Assembly (NCBI RefSeq): GCF_030160115.1
Contig: NZ_BSNS01000009.1
Coordinates: 124,001-188,000, forward strand
Reading direction: 5' to 3'
DNA length: 64,000 bases
Origin: Devosia nitrariae
GTDB lineage: Bacteria > Pseudomonadota > Alphaproteobacteria > Rhizobiales > Devosiaceae
The first letter of the stretch is position 1. Each line of letters starts with the position of its first letter. Made by a program: the position numbers and the translations under genes. A model generated the notes under the pieces. That model worked only from the letters and a program-made list of their open reading frames with translations. It had not been told where the DNA came from and did not search any database. This document shows positions 45,845 to 54,188 of the stretch, one piece after another.

Positions 45845-47380
45845 CTACACCCGGTTCACCCCCGGTAGCCCGTCAAGGACGACGAAGCTCTGTTCGACCT
45901 TTGCCGTCGCCTGCGGATCCTTGCGGTCAGAAACCGTCACGAACTCCGTGCGCGCCTCCTTGTCGGTGAGGTGCATCAGAGCGTAGCCGTGGTCGCGTCC
46001 GTTGGCGTATTTGAGGTGCGGGTTCTCGGCGAGTGCCGTGGCGATACTTTCGTCCGACGGGCCGTCGGAGGTGATCGAGCCAGAAACGAACTCAGTCGCG
46101 AATGTCGTCGCCTCCTCCTCCATGAAATCCCGCTTGACGTCCGCGGCATAGAAGGCGTGCAGGTCTCCGCCGATGATGAGGGGGTTGGCGGTGCCGGCCT
46201 CGGCGACGCTGTCGAGCAGGCGCGCGCGGGCGGAACGATAGCCGTCCCAGCCGTCGAGATTGTAGGCCGTGTCGGGACCGGCCGCCGTGTCGCGCTCGGA
46301 AAGCAGGGTCTGCTGGCCGATGATCGTCCATTTGGCGCTCGAGGCCTTCAGCGCCCCGTCGAGCCAGCGCTCCTGATCGAGACCGAGAAAGGTCCGCTCG
46401 TCAGTGTCGAGACTGGCGTGGGTCGTCAGCATCGGCGAGCGATATTGACGGGTATCGAGCAGGGCGATGTCGACCAGGCGCCCGAAGCCATGGAGGCCAT
46501 AGATGGCGAGGCTGGAAAACTCCGGCGCGGCACGAGGCGGCACGGGCATGTGCTCGTACCAGGCCTGGTAGGCGGCCGCGCGCTGCCTGAGGAACACATC
46601 CGGCCGCGGCGCGTCGGGCGAGTGATCCTTGGCGTAGTTGTTGATCACCTCATGGTCGTCCCACACGAACAGCCACGGGAAGGCTGCGTGCGCGGCTTTG
46701 AGGTCCGGATCGGATTTATAGAGCGCGTAGCGGTCGCGGTACTCGTAGAGAAGCGAGGGTACGCCCGTGCCGTGCCGGCGCACCAGATTGGCACCGTAGG
46801 TCTTCTCGTAGATGTAGTCGCCCAGATGCACGACGAGGTCGAGATCGCGCGCCGCCATGTCGCGATAGGCGCTGTAATAGCCCTGCTCGTATTGCTGGCA
46901 GGAGGCGAAGGCAAAATTGAAGCGGTCGGGTAGGGCTTCGGCCGCCGGCGCGGTGCGAGTGCGCCCGACCGGGCTTTCCGCATTGCCGCAGCGGAAGCGG
47001 TAGAAATACCAGCGCTCAGGCTGCAGTCCCTTGACTTCCACATGCACCGAGTGTGCGAAATCTGGCACCGCCGGAGCCATGCCCGACTGCACGGAGCGCG
47101 TGAACGCATCGTCTTCGGCAATCTCCCAGGCAACATCGAGCGGTCCGTACTCCGGCGCAGGGGCCGGAGCGAAGGGATCGGCCATGTTGATGGCCGCCTC
47201 GGCCGGAAAGACCAGCCGGGTCCAAAGGACGACGCTTTCCGCCGTGGGGCTCCCGGAAGCAACGCCCAGAGTAAATGGATCGCTGTCGAACTGCTGGGCT
47301 CGCACATTCCCGATGAGCGGCCAGACGGCAACCGCGGCAAGCCCGGAAGCGAGGAATTGGCGGCGATCAATCAGCGGCAT
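45845..47380 (-). CDS. phoD: Tat-exported PhoD-type alkaline phosphatase/phosphodiesterase
   Basis: From ATG 47380 the protein has 511 residues. It begins with a Tat signal (IDRRQFLASGLAAVAVWPLIG, cleavage near VRAQ), then an N-terminal beta domain and the PhoD metallophosphatase core with FASCQQYEQGYYSAY, VVHLGDYIYE, FVWDDHEVINNYA and LIIGGDLHAFY; these supply the Ca/Fe ligands. It releases phosphate from mono- and diesters in the periplasm. It overlaps the GDPD gene by 14 bases, so the two phosphoester enzymes are co-transcribed. The 39-residue extension upstream is rejected. Confidence 0.93.
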   Translation of the reverse strand: MPLIDRRQFLASGLAAVAVWPLIGNVRAQQFDSDPFTLGVASGSPTAESVVLWTRLVFPAEAAINMADPFAPAPAPEYGPLDVAWEIAEDDAFTRSVQSGMAPAVPDFAHSVHVEVKGLQPERWYFYRFRCGNAESPVGRTRTAPAAEALPDRFNFAFASCQQYEQGYYSAYRDMAARDLDLVVHLGDYIYEKTYGANLVRRHGTGVPSLLYEYRDRYALYKSDPDLKAAHAAFPWLFVWDDHEVINNYAKDHSPDAPRPDVFLRQRAAAYQAWYEHMPVPPRAAPEFSSLAIYGLHGFGRLVDIALLDTRQYRSPMLTTHASLDTDERTFLGLDQERWLDGALKASSAKWTIIGQQTLLSERDTAAGPDTAYNLDGWDGYRSARARLLDSVAEAGTANPLIIGGDLHAFYAADVKRDFMEEEATTFATEFVSGSITSDGPSDESIATALAENPHLKYANGRDHGYALMHLTDKEARTEFVTVSDRKDPQATAKVEQSFVVLDGLPGVNRV

Positions 47381-48119
47381 GGGCGAGTTCCTTTCCGCGT
47401 GCGGCAAGGGCAAGATCGGGCCGGTCGGTGGTGACGTTCCGCAGGCCCTTCGCCAGCCAATAGGCAAGGTCCTCCTCGCTATTGGGGGTCCAGACACCCA
47501 GCCGGTCGAGCGGCACCCTTCCGGCTATTGCCTCCCACTCGACCGAGAGCAGCGACATCTCGATGTCAACGACATCGGCGACGGTCATCGCCACCTCGAT
47601 ACTGGCGGCAAGGCCGAGCCGTTCGATCGAGCCGCGGGAAAAGGAGAGGAGGGTCCGCATGTGCGGTGCCACGCGCCGTACCGTCGCCAGCACGTCGGGA
47701 TAAAAACTCGTGAGGAAAGTGCGGTCGGCAAGGCCCAGGGCATTGAGCACGGCGGCCGCCTTGGCTTCCAGTCCGGCATAAGGCACGCGCGCGGCGTCGG
47801 CCTTGAGCTCGACTTGCAGTTCGAGATCGCTGTCCTTGAACAGCCAAAGCACCTCTTCGAGCGTCGGAATGCCCTCGCCGTCGCTGCCCCTGAGGGTAAC
47901 GTCGTGCCGCTCGCCCAAGCCAAGCGCCCGCACCGGTCCGGTGCGGTTGGTGGTGCGATCGAGCGCCGGATCATGGATGACCAGCAGCTCTCCGGCATCG
48001 GTGAGATGTACGTCGAACTCCACCGCCTCGACCGGCAGCGTCAGCAGGTTGCGAAAGCCCGAAAGGCTGTTCTCGGGCCAGAGGCTGCGAGCGCCGCGAT
48101 GGCCAACGATGAAGGTCAT
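47367..48119 (-). CDS. Glycerophosphodiester phosphodiesterase
   Basis: From ATG 48119 the protein has 250 residues and begins MTFIVGHRGARSLWPENSLSGF, the GDPD catalytic opening (HRG, PEN). FDVHLTDAGELLVIHDPALDRTTN supplies the metal Glu/Asp equivalents and second His, though the usual ExD reads FDVHLT with Glu just before (VEFDV). LELQVELKA follows later. No signal peptide is present, so it is cytosolic, UgpQ-like, hydrolysing glycerophosphodiesters to glycerol-3-phosphate. It overlaps phoD. Confidence 0.9.
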   Translation of the reverse strand: MTFIVGHRGARSLWPENSLSGFRNLLTLPVEAVEFDVHLTDAGELLVIHDPALDRTTNRTGPVRALGLGERHDVTLRGSDGEGIPTLEEVLWLFKDSDLELQVELKADAARVPYAGLEAKAAAVLNALGLADRTFLTSFYPDVLATVRRVAPHMRTLLSFSRGSIERLGLAASIEVAMTVADVVDIEMSLLSVEWEAIAGRVPLDRLGVWTPNSEEDLAYWLAKGLRNVTTDRPDLALAARGKELAHAAD

Positions 48120-48253
48120 GGTTTCGTCCGGCTTTGAAGAGGGCGATGGTGACCAGTATGTACCCGAATCGACAAGACCTTTGGCCAACGTATTGCGCCG
48201 TCACCCCGCAAGGGTAGCGTCGAACCGCATATCAAGTGTTTCAGGCGATCTGC

Positions 48254-48280
48254 GTTACATTTGTTACATGCGCGTGACAT
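48254..48280. promoter_or_regulatory. Triple heptamer repeat in the GDPD/LacI divergent region
   Basis: GTTACAT (48254-48260), GTTACAT (48263-48269) and GTGACAT (48274-48280) lie in tandem in the 289-base divergent spacer. The last two are 11 bases apart, the repeat period of a Pho box, but only 4-5 of 7 bases match the CTGTCAT consensus and the orientation points away from GDPD/phoD. The function is unknown. Confidence 0.3.
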
Positions 48281-48328
48281 ATGTGCAAGCATGTGCCCGA
48301 ACCGCAAGATCGCCCAGGGCCTCCGGTC

Positions 48329-48361
48329 TTGACATGATCCACATTACTGGTAACGTTCCCA
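48329..48361 (+). promoter_or_regulatory. Candidate promoter with LacI-type operator
   Basis: TTGACA (48329-48334) is followed after 16 bases by TAACGT (48351-48356), a weak -10. TGGTAACGTTCCCA (48348-48361), a 14-base palindrome with one mismatched pair and the central CG typical of LacI-family operators, covers that -10. A repressor here would block the operon starting with the lacI-type gene at 48409. Confidence 0.6.
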
Positions 48362-48408
48362 CAGCGCTCACCGTGCCGAAGAGCATCGCAGCGTCATGGG
48401 AAGAGGAT

Positions 48409-49464
48409 ATGACCAAGCGCGGCAATCGCCGGCCTACCATCATCGATGTCGCTGCCAAGGCCGGTGTCTCCAAGAGCACGGCGGCGCGCGCGCTTGCCGG
48501 CGCGGCCAACATCAACCCGGAAACGCGCGAGCGCGTCCTGCGGGCGGCGCGGCTGGCTGGCTACGAGCGCAACCACCTGGCCGTCGGCATGCGGTCCGGA
48601 CGCAGCGGGCTGCTGGGTCTCGTCATCCCTGACATCGCCAACCCGTTCTGGGCCGAGGTCGCCCGTGGCGCCCAGGACCGTGCCGCCGAAAACGACATAT
48701 CGTTGCTGGTCTTTTCTTCGGACTGGGATCCGGCCAAGGAAGCAACGCACCTGCGCGCCTTGCGCCGCGCCCGCGTCGACGGCGCGATTATCAATCCCGT
48801 ATCCGACAGTTTTGACGACCTCGATCGCTTCGGCCTTCCCTTCGTCCTCATCGGATCGAGCGCCGAACGTTTCCCCGAGACCTCGAGCGTGGGTTCCGAC
48901 ATTGCCCAGGCCGTGCGGCTCGGCCTCGATCATCTGGCGGCCAAGGGCCACGCGGCGCCAAGTCTCATCCTTGGGCCCAAATCGCGTCTCGCGCGGGCCC
49001 GCTTCCTGCGCTCGGTTCACCAGCACTGCATCGAGCGGGATATCGATCCGGCGATCCTCGCCATCGAGGACGGCGAATATACCGTCGAGGGCGGGCGCCT
49101 CGCCATGCAGCGGCTCCTTTCCCGAGCGCATGTGGGGCATGTTGCCGTATTTGCGGCCAACGACATGATGGCGATCGGCGCCTTGATGGCCGTGCGCGAG
49201 GCGGGCCTCTCATGCCCTGACGACGTTTCCATCCTCGGGTTCGACGGCATTCCGGCCGGCGCCTTCACCACGCCGGGTCTTACCACGATCGCCAAGCCCG
49301 GTCGCGAAATGGGCATTCGCGCGGTCGAGGGTTTATTCGACGAAATCGAAGGGCGGTCGGAACATGGCCGCATTTACCTGCCGTGCCGCCTGATCGAGCG
49401 AGCTTCGCTCGCCGATCTTTCGGCCTCGGCGCCCCAGCGCAAAGCCGGGGCGGGGAGAGGATAG
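48409..49464 (+). CDS. LacI family transcriptional regulator
   Basis: From ATG 48409 (GGGAAGAGG) the protein has 351 residues. The N-terminal HTH reads PTIIDVAAKAGVSKSTAARAL with the hinge ERNHLA, then a periplasmic-binding-like ligand domain (about 62-335; GLLGLVIPDIANPFWAEVARGA, ILGFDGIPAGAF). The gene lies two bases upstream of the first permease gene. A matching operator precedes it and a perfect copy lies inside the permease gene, so it probably autoregulates the whole import/catabolic operon. The frame is open back to 47803, but that part is antisense to GDPD. Confidence 0.94.
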   Translation: MTKRGNRRPTIIDVAAKAGVSKSTAARALAGAANINPETRERVLRAARLAGYERNHLAVGMRSGRSGLLGLVIPDIANPFWAEVARGAQDRAAENDISLLVFSSDWDPAKEATHLRALRRARVDGAIINPVSDSFDDLDRFGLPFVLIGSSAERFPETSSVGSDIAQAVRLGLDHLAAKGHAAPSLILGPKSRLARARFLRSVHQHCIERDIDPAILAIEDGEYTVEGGRLAMQRLLSRAHVGHVAVFAANDMMAIGALMAVREAGLSCPDDVSILGFDGIPAGAFTTPGLTTIAKPGREMGIRAVEGLFDEIEGRSEHGRIYLPCRLIERASLADLSASAPQRKAGAGRG

Positions 49465-49466
49465 TC

Positions 49467-50432
49467 ATGGTCGCAGGAGACGAGCAGCGGTTCGATGCCG
49501 CGCTTGATGATGGGAACGTTCCCATTGACTCGCGTTGGGACGCCTTCGTGCGCGGCCTGCGCAGATGGTGGCCCTATTACGTGATGATGGCGCCGGGCAT
49601 CTTCTTCTTCGTCGTCTTCCATTACCTGCCCATCTGGGAAGCCAAGATCGCCTTCGAGCAGGTGCGCATCATCCCGCCCAACATCTGGGTCGGCTGGAAG
49701 CATTTCGAGACGCTGTTTACCTCGCCCGTCTTCTGGCAGGTAATGGCCAACACCCTCATCATCTCGGGCATGAAGATAGCCTTCGTCTTCCCGGTGCCCA
49801 TCCTCGTGGCGCTGCTTCTCAACGAAATCCGCTCCGGCCCCTTGCGCAAGTTCATCCAGTCGGCGATCTACCTGCCGCACTTCCTTTCCTGGGTGGTGAT
49901 CGCCGGCATCTTCATCGCCGCGCTTTCGCCCTCGGGCGGCGTCGTCAACCAGATCACCGGCTTCTTCGGGCTCGCACCGCGCTCCTATATGACCGATACC
50001 GGCGCCATCCGCTGGGTGCTGGTCTATTCGGAAATGTGGCGCTCGGGCGGATGGGACAGCCTTCTCTATCTCGCCGCCATCATCGCCATCGATCAGCAGC
50101 TCTACGACGCTGCCGAGATGGACGGTGCGAACCGCTGGCAGAAGATATGGTACGTCACCATTCCCGGCATCGTGCCGACGATCGCCACGCTCTTCATCCT
50201 CAACGCCGGCATGTTCCTGTCGGCCGACCTCAACCAGGTCATCAATCTCTCCAACGACGTCGTGCGCTCGACCATCGATATCGTCGACACCTACGTCTAC
50301 CGCATCGGCTTGCAGACCGGCGAATACTCGCTGGCCACCGCCGCCGGGCTGTTCAAGGCCGTGCTCGGCATGCTGCTGATTGTCGTCGCCCACAACGTCT
50401 CCAAGCGCCTGACCGGCAAGGGGGTCTGGTGA
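49467..50432 (+). CDS. ABC transporter permease (LplB type)
   Basis: The 321-residue protein starts two bases after the lacI stop (SD GGGGAGAGG). It has six predicted membrane helices, with YYVMMAPGIFFFVVFHYLPIWE first, and an EAA loop YDAAEMDGANRWQKIWYVTIPGI. This is the LplB/YtcP-type permease group that imports complex sugars or oligosaccharides. A perfect LacI-type palindrome is embedded at codons 15-20. Its partner overlaps by one base (TGATG). Confidence 0.93.
   Translation: MVAGDEQRFDAALDDGNVPIDSRWDAFVRGLRRWWPYYVMMAPGIFFFVVFHYLPIWEAKIAFEQVRIIPPNIWVGWKHFETLFTSPVFWQVMANTLIISGMKIAFVFPVPILVALLLNEIRSGPLRKFIQSAIYLPHFLSWVVIAGIFIAALSPSGGVVNQITGFFGLAPRSYMTDTGAIRWVLVYSEMWRSGGWDSLLYLAAIIAIDQQLYDAAEMDGANRWQKIWYVTIPGIVPTIATLFILNAGMFLSADLNQVINLSNDVVRSTIDIVDTYVYRIGLQTGEYSLATAAGLFKAVLGMLLIVVAHNVSKRLTGKGVW
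49510..49525. promoter_or_regulatory. Intragenic perfect LacI-type operator
   Basis: ATGGGAACGTTCCCAT is a perfect 16-base palindrome with a central CG, 44 bases into the permease coding region. It shares the GGnAACGTTCCC core with the site overlapping the operon promoter at 48348-48361, about 1.16 kb upstream. It could act as an auxiliary operator for DNA looping or as a roadblock; the repressor is presumably the LacI protein at 48409. Confidence 0.6.
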
Positions 50433-51334
50433 TGGCATCCCGCAACGACCGCCGCACCCCGCTCGAGCGCACCGAATACGCCATTATCGTCTCGGCCATG
50501 CTGCTGATGGTGGTGGTGACCGTCCAGCCGATCCTCAACCTTGCCGCAATCTCGCTCTCCGATCCCGCCCGCGTACCGAGAATGAGTGGGCTCTCCATCT
50601 GGCCGGATGGTTTTTCGCTCGATGTGTGGACGCTGCTCCTCAACCATCCGAACGTGCGCCAGGGGGTAATGAACTCGATCCTCATCACCGGTGCCGGCAC
50701 GTTGATCAACGTCACCTTCACCGCGCTCATGGCCTGGGGCCTGTCCCGGCCCGGCCTTCCCGGAAGACGGTTCCTCTTCGTGATGGTGCTGATCACCATC
50801 GTCTTCGAGCCCGGCATCATTCCGGACTATTTCATCAACAAGCGTCTGGGCCTGCTCGACACCTACTGGTCGGTGATCCTCTACAAAGCCGTCAACGCCT
50901 GGTACCTGATCATCCTCATCCGCTTCTTCGAGGAAATCCCCAAGGAACTGCTCGAAGCCAGCGAACTCGACGGCGCCAATGCCTTCCAGGTGTTCTGGCA
51001 CGTGGTGCTGCCGCTCGCCCGGCCAGCGCTTGCCACCATTACCCTCTTCTACCTCGTCTTCCACTGGAACGAGTTCTTCCGGGCCATGATCTACCTGACC
51101 GATCAGAGCAAATGGCCGCTGCAGGTGGTGCTGCGCCAGTTCGTCATCGGCGGCGACAAGCTGTCGATGGTGGGCGTTCAGGCGATGAACCAGTTCACCG
51201 GCGCCAGCCAGCTTTCGATCCGGGCGCTCAATGCCGGGATGATCATCCTGACTATCCTGCCGATCCTCATCATCTATCCCCTGATCCTCAAATTCTTCAC
51301 CAAGGGCACCATGTCCGGCGCCCTCAAGGGATGA
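50432..51334 (+). CDS. ABC transporter permease (YtcP type)
   Basis: The 300-residue protein has six predicted membrane helices, an early QPILNLAAISLSDP and EPGIIPDYF/YKAVNAWYLIILIRFFEEIPKELLEASELDGANAFQVFWHVVLPLARP, the last containing the EAA loop. It forms the channel with the LplB-type partner. The start is fixed by the TGATG overlap. The binding-protein gene follows after 44 bases. Confidence 0.93.
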   Translation: MASRNDRRTPLERTEYAIIVSAMLLMVVVTVQPILNLAAISLSDPARVPRMSGLSIWPDGFSLDVWTLLLNHPNVRQGVMNSILITGAGTLINVTFTALMAWGLSRPGLPGRRFLFVMVLITIVFEPGIIPDYFINKRLGLLDTYWSVILYKAVNAWYLIILIRFFEEIPKELLEASELDGANAFQVFWHVVLPLARPALATITLFYLVFHWNEFFRAMIYLTDQSKWPLQVVLRQFVIGGDKLSMVGVQAMNQFTGASQLSIRALNAGMIILTILPILIIYPLILKFFTKGTMSGALKG

Positions 51335-51378
51335 ACCCCCAGACCTGCCAACGAGCACCAATCACGGAGGAGACAACA

Positions 51379-52797
51379 ATGCTCGCCAAAACACTTCTGG
51401 CAACGACGGCCGCCCTGGCCCTCAGCCTTGGCCTAGCCGCAACGGCGTCGGCGCAGCCCACGACGGTCCGCATCGTTTCCAAGGACCTGTTGACCACCAA
51501 TCCCGAGGATGTCGCCCATATCGAGCGCATCGAGCAGGCGCTCGCCGAACGTGGCACCGAGGTTGATATCGAGATCGTCGACCTGCCCTCCTCGGGCTAT
51601 GCCGATGCGCTCGGCGTCATGCTCCTTTCGGGCGACATTCCCGATCTCATCTACTTCCAGGGCGGCGACGCCAAGATGGTCGAGCAGGGCATCCTGGAAG
51701 ACTGGCGCCCGTGGATCGAGCAGACGGAATATCTGAAAGACGGGCTCTACGCGCACAACGTCGCCCGCCTCGAGAACTACCCGTACCTGCTCTATCCTTA
51801 TCCGGTGCGCATTCCCCAGCCGGTGATCCGCAGGGAATGGCTGGAGCAATCCGGGCTCGAGGCCCCGCAGAGCGTCGATGAGTACGTCGCGCTCTTTACC
51901 GCCATCCGCGATGGCGATTTCGACGGCAACGGCCAGGACGACACCTACGGCATCACCTCCGCCGACAATACCAACGAGCTCGACGCCATCTTCAACCAGG
52001 CCTTCGGCGTCACCTCGACCTGGATGAAGAACGAGGCCGGCGAGTGGGTGCATTCTCGCGTGACCCCGCAGGAGCGCGACAAGCTCGCCTTCTATGCATC
52101 GCTGCGCGAGGAAGGGCTCTACGATCCCGAATACATCACCACCAAGTGGGACATCAAAGAGGACAAGTTCTACACCGGTCGCGCCGGCGTCATCCTCGGC
52201 TCCTCAATGGAGGTGATCGACATCTATGGCGGCAAGCTCCGCCAGGTCGAGCCCGAGGCCGAACTGGTGCTGCTTGCTCCTCCCGAGGGTCCGGGCGGCC
52301 GCGGACTTGCCGCCGTCGACGTCTCCAAGGAAAGCCGCGGCTTTGCCATGTCGGTGCTTTCCGAGAACAAGGAGGCGGTCGTTGCCATCCTCGATTTCCT
52401 CGCCAGCCCCGAGGGCCAGATGATGGACCGCATGGGCTTCGAGGGTGAACACTACACCCGCAGTGGCGACACCATCGAGGTGACCGACAAGATCTCCACC
52501 TGGTACGCCCGCTTCATGGCGACCGCCAACTGGGAGGCCCCGGTTGTCTGGCAGTCGGAAGCGGCAGTCGCCTCGCTCGACCAATTGGCCGAGTACTATA
52601 CGCCCGACAACGCCTTCGTCTTCCCGGCCGAATACGCCGCCGATCTCGACGCCACCGAGAACGTCTACCGCTCGTGGGTGTACAAGTTCATTTCCGGCGA
52701 GGCCGGCATGGACCAGTGGGACCGGTATGTTTCCGAATGGGAAGCCGCTGGTGGCGCCAGGCTCAACGAGTACGCCCGCGGCGTCCTCGATGAGTGA
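51379..52797 (+). CDS. ABC transporter substrate-binding protein (LplA type)
   Basis: From ATG 51379 (ACGGAGGAG) the 472-residue protein has a Sec signal (1-26, ASAQP) and a long two-lobed solute-binding fold. YPVRIPQPVIRREWLEQSGL and DFDGNGQDDTYGIT (a Ca-binding-like loop, about residues 180-195) are typical of LplA-type binding proteins of the YtcQ group. It captures the operon's unknown cargo. The palindromic repeat right after it may separate expression of transporter and enzyme genes. Confidence 0.92.
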   Translation: MLAKTLLATTAALALSLGLAATASAQPTTVRIVSKDLLTTNPEDVAHIERIEQALAERGTEVDIEIVDLPSSGYADALGVMLLSGDIPDLIYFQGGDAKMVEQGILEDWRPWIEQTEYLKDGLYAHNVARLENYPYLLYPYPVRIPQPVIRREWLEQSGLEAPQSVDEYVALFTAIRDGDFDGNGQDDTYGITSADNTNELDAIFNQAFGVTSTWMKNEAGEWVHSRVTPQERDKLAFYASLREEGLYDPEYITTKWDIKEDKFYTGRAGVILGSSMEVIDIYGGKLRQVEPEAELVLLAPPEGPGGRGLAAVDVSKESRGFAMSVLSENKEAVVAILDFLASPEGQMMDRMGFEGEHYTRSGDTIEVTDKISTWYARFMATANWEAPVVWQSEAAVASLDQLAEYYTPDNAFVFPAEYAADLDATENVYRSWVYKFISGEAGMDQWDRYVSEWEAAGGARLNEYARGVLDE

Positions 52798-52826
52798 GGT
52801 CTATGCCTTAAGAACCCCCTCCCTTG

Positions 52827-52917
52827 CCCTCCCCACAAGGGGGAGGGTGGGACCCCGTGCTCTTGGCACGATCGAGCCCCACGCTCCGAACGGCACCTCC
52901 CCCCATGTGGGGGAGGT
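52827..52917. repeat. Tandem GC-rich palindromes (REP-like)
   Basis: CCCTCCCC/GGGGAGGG (52827-52834, 52840-52847) and ACCTCCCCC/GGGGGAGGT (52895-52903, 52909-52917) form two perfect hairpins with 5-base loops, inside a larger C-rich/G-rich inverted arrangement (about 52813-52930). The stems resemble the CCTTCTCCC palindrome at 45791. They lie between transporter and hydrolase genes of one operon and could stabilise the upstream mRNA or attenuate transcription. Confidence 0.65.
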
Positions 52918-52970
52918 TGGGCGGGGGGTGTCTCGAACCTCTAAGCGCCACAACCAGGAACCCCCGACCC

Positions 52971-54164
52971 ATGCCTAGCTCCTTTCGTGGCCGCGTCCGC
53001 GCTCTCGTCCATGGCATCGCCTTCGGCGACGCCCTGGGCGCGCCGGTCGAGAAGCTTTCGGCCGCCGATATCCGCGCGCGCTATGGCCGGGTGACCTCAC
53101 TCGAGACGACCTGGCACAAGATGAGCCTGCCGGAAGCTGCCCGAAACGGGCGCATCCGCGGCAACGGCATCGTCACCGACGATACGCTGATGACGCTGGC
53201 ATTGATGGACGTCTACGGGTCCGTGCGCCGTCACCTCGATGCCTGGGACATGGCGGACGGCATGGTGCGCCAGATCGTCTGGACGCCGCGATGGATACCG
53301 GAACTGCAGCGTGAGACGATGCTGGTCGAGCGCCTGTTCTATCCCGAGAAATGGATCTTCCAGCGCCACCAGCTCGCCAGCTGCGATCCGCGCCAGGGCG
53401 GCATCGGCAACATGGTCAATTGCGGTGCGGCCATGTACATCGCCCCCGTCGGCGTGGTGAACGCCTGCGATCCCAAGGCCGCCTATGACGAGGCCATCGC
53501 CTTCGCCTCCGGTCATCAGGAAAGCTACGGGCTCGAGGCCGCCGGCGCCATGGCCGCCGCGGTTGCCGCGGCCTTCGTTCCAGGCACGAGCATCGAGCGC
53601 ATTGTCGACACCGTCATCGACCTCGCCAAGGACGGCACACGTCTGGCTATTGCCGACATCGCCGAGCGCGCCCGCAAGATGCGGCGCATCGGCGCCGATC
53701 ACGCGGCGGTCTGCGACGCCTTCCATTCCGTCATCACCCGCTATTCGTCGATCGGGGACGACGTCAATCATCTGCCCGAAAAGGCCGGGCGGCTGACAGA
53801 TGCCTATCGACCCTCCCGCCTCGCCAGCATCGAAGAACTCCCGCTTGCCCTCGGCTTCTGCCTCTTCAACGACGGCGATTTCCGCTCCGCGATCGAGGAC
53901 GGCATCAATTCCGGTCGCGACACCGATTCCATCGGCGTCATGGCCGGCGCTGTTCTCGGCGCGCTGCATGGCGAGGCGGTTGTCGACGCTGCCGACCGGG
54001 CAACGCTCGACGGCGCCAACAGCATGGACCTTGCGGCGCTCGCCGACGGCTTCTGCGACACCGCCCTCGCCATCCTTGCCGACGACCGTGCCGCTGCCGA
54101 GCAGCGCGAAGTTGCTCGGGCCGCGCTTTTCGGAGAAGCCGGCCTCGCCCAAGCCATTGCCTGA
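52971..54164 (+). CDS. ADP-ribosylglycohydrolase (DraG-fold) enzyme
   Basis: From ATG 52971 the protein has 397 residues, all in one DraG-type helical fold. It opens with VHGIAFGDALGAPVE (about 13-27), has the first metal cluster as TDDT (69-72) and the second as GRDTDSIGVMAG (about 317-328); all Mg-binding residues of the family are kept. The family removes ADP-ribose or related N/O-glycosides. Its place in a sugar-import operon suggests cleavage of a small imported glycoside rather than a protein target. It is followed by a second, longer DraG-fold gene after 24 bases. Confidence 0.88.
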   Translation: MPSSFRGRVRALVHGIAFGDALGAPVEKLSAADIRARYGRVTSLETTWHKMSLPEAARNGRIRGNGIVTDDTLMTLALMDVYGSVRRHLDAWDMADGMVRQIVWTPRWIPELQRETMLVERLFYPEKWIFQRHQLASCDPRQGGIGNMVNCGAAMYIAPVGVVNACDPKAAYDEAIAFASGHQESYGLEAAGAMAAAVAAAFVPGTSIERIVDTVIDLAKDGTRLAIADIAERARKMRRIGADHAAVCDAFHSVITRYSSIGDDVNHLPEKAGRLTDAYRPSRLASIEELPLALGFCLFNDGDFRSAIEDGINSGRDTDSIGVMAGAVLGALHGEAVVDAADRATLDGANSMDLAALADGFCDTALAILADDRAAAEQREVARAALFGEAGLAQAIA

Positions 54165-54188
54165 CCATTTTCTTCCGAAAGATCCTAG

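Noticed and set aside
48254..48280. Pho box for the GDPD-phoD operon
   Set aside because: Heptamers match the consensus at only 4-5 of 7 positions and point toward lacI, so I list the site only as an unexplained repeat.
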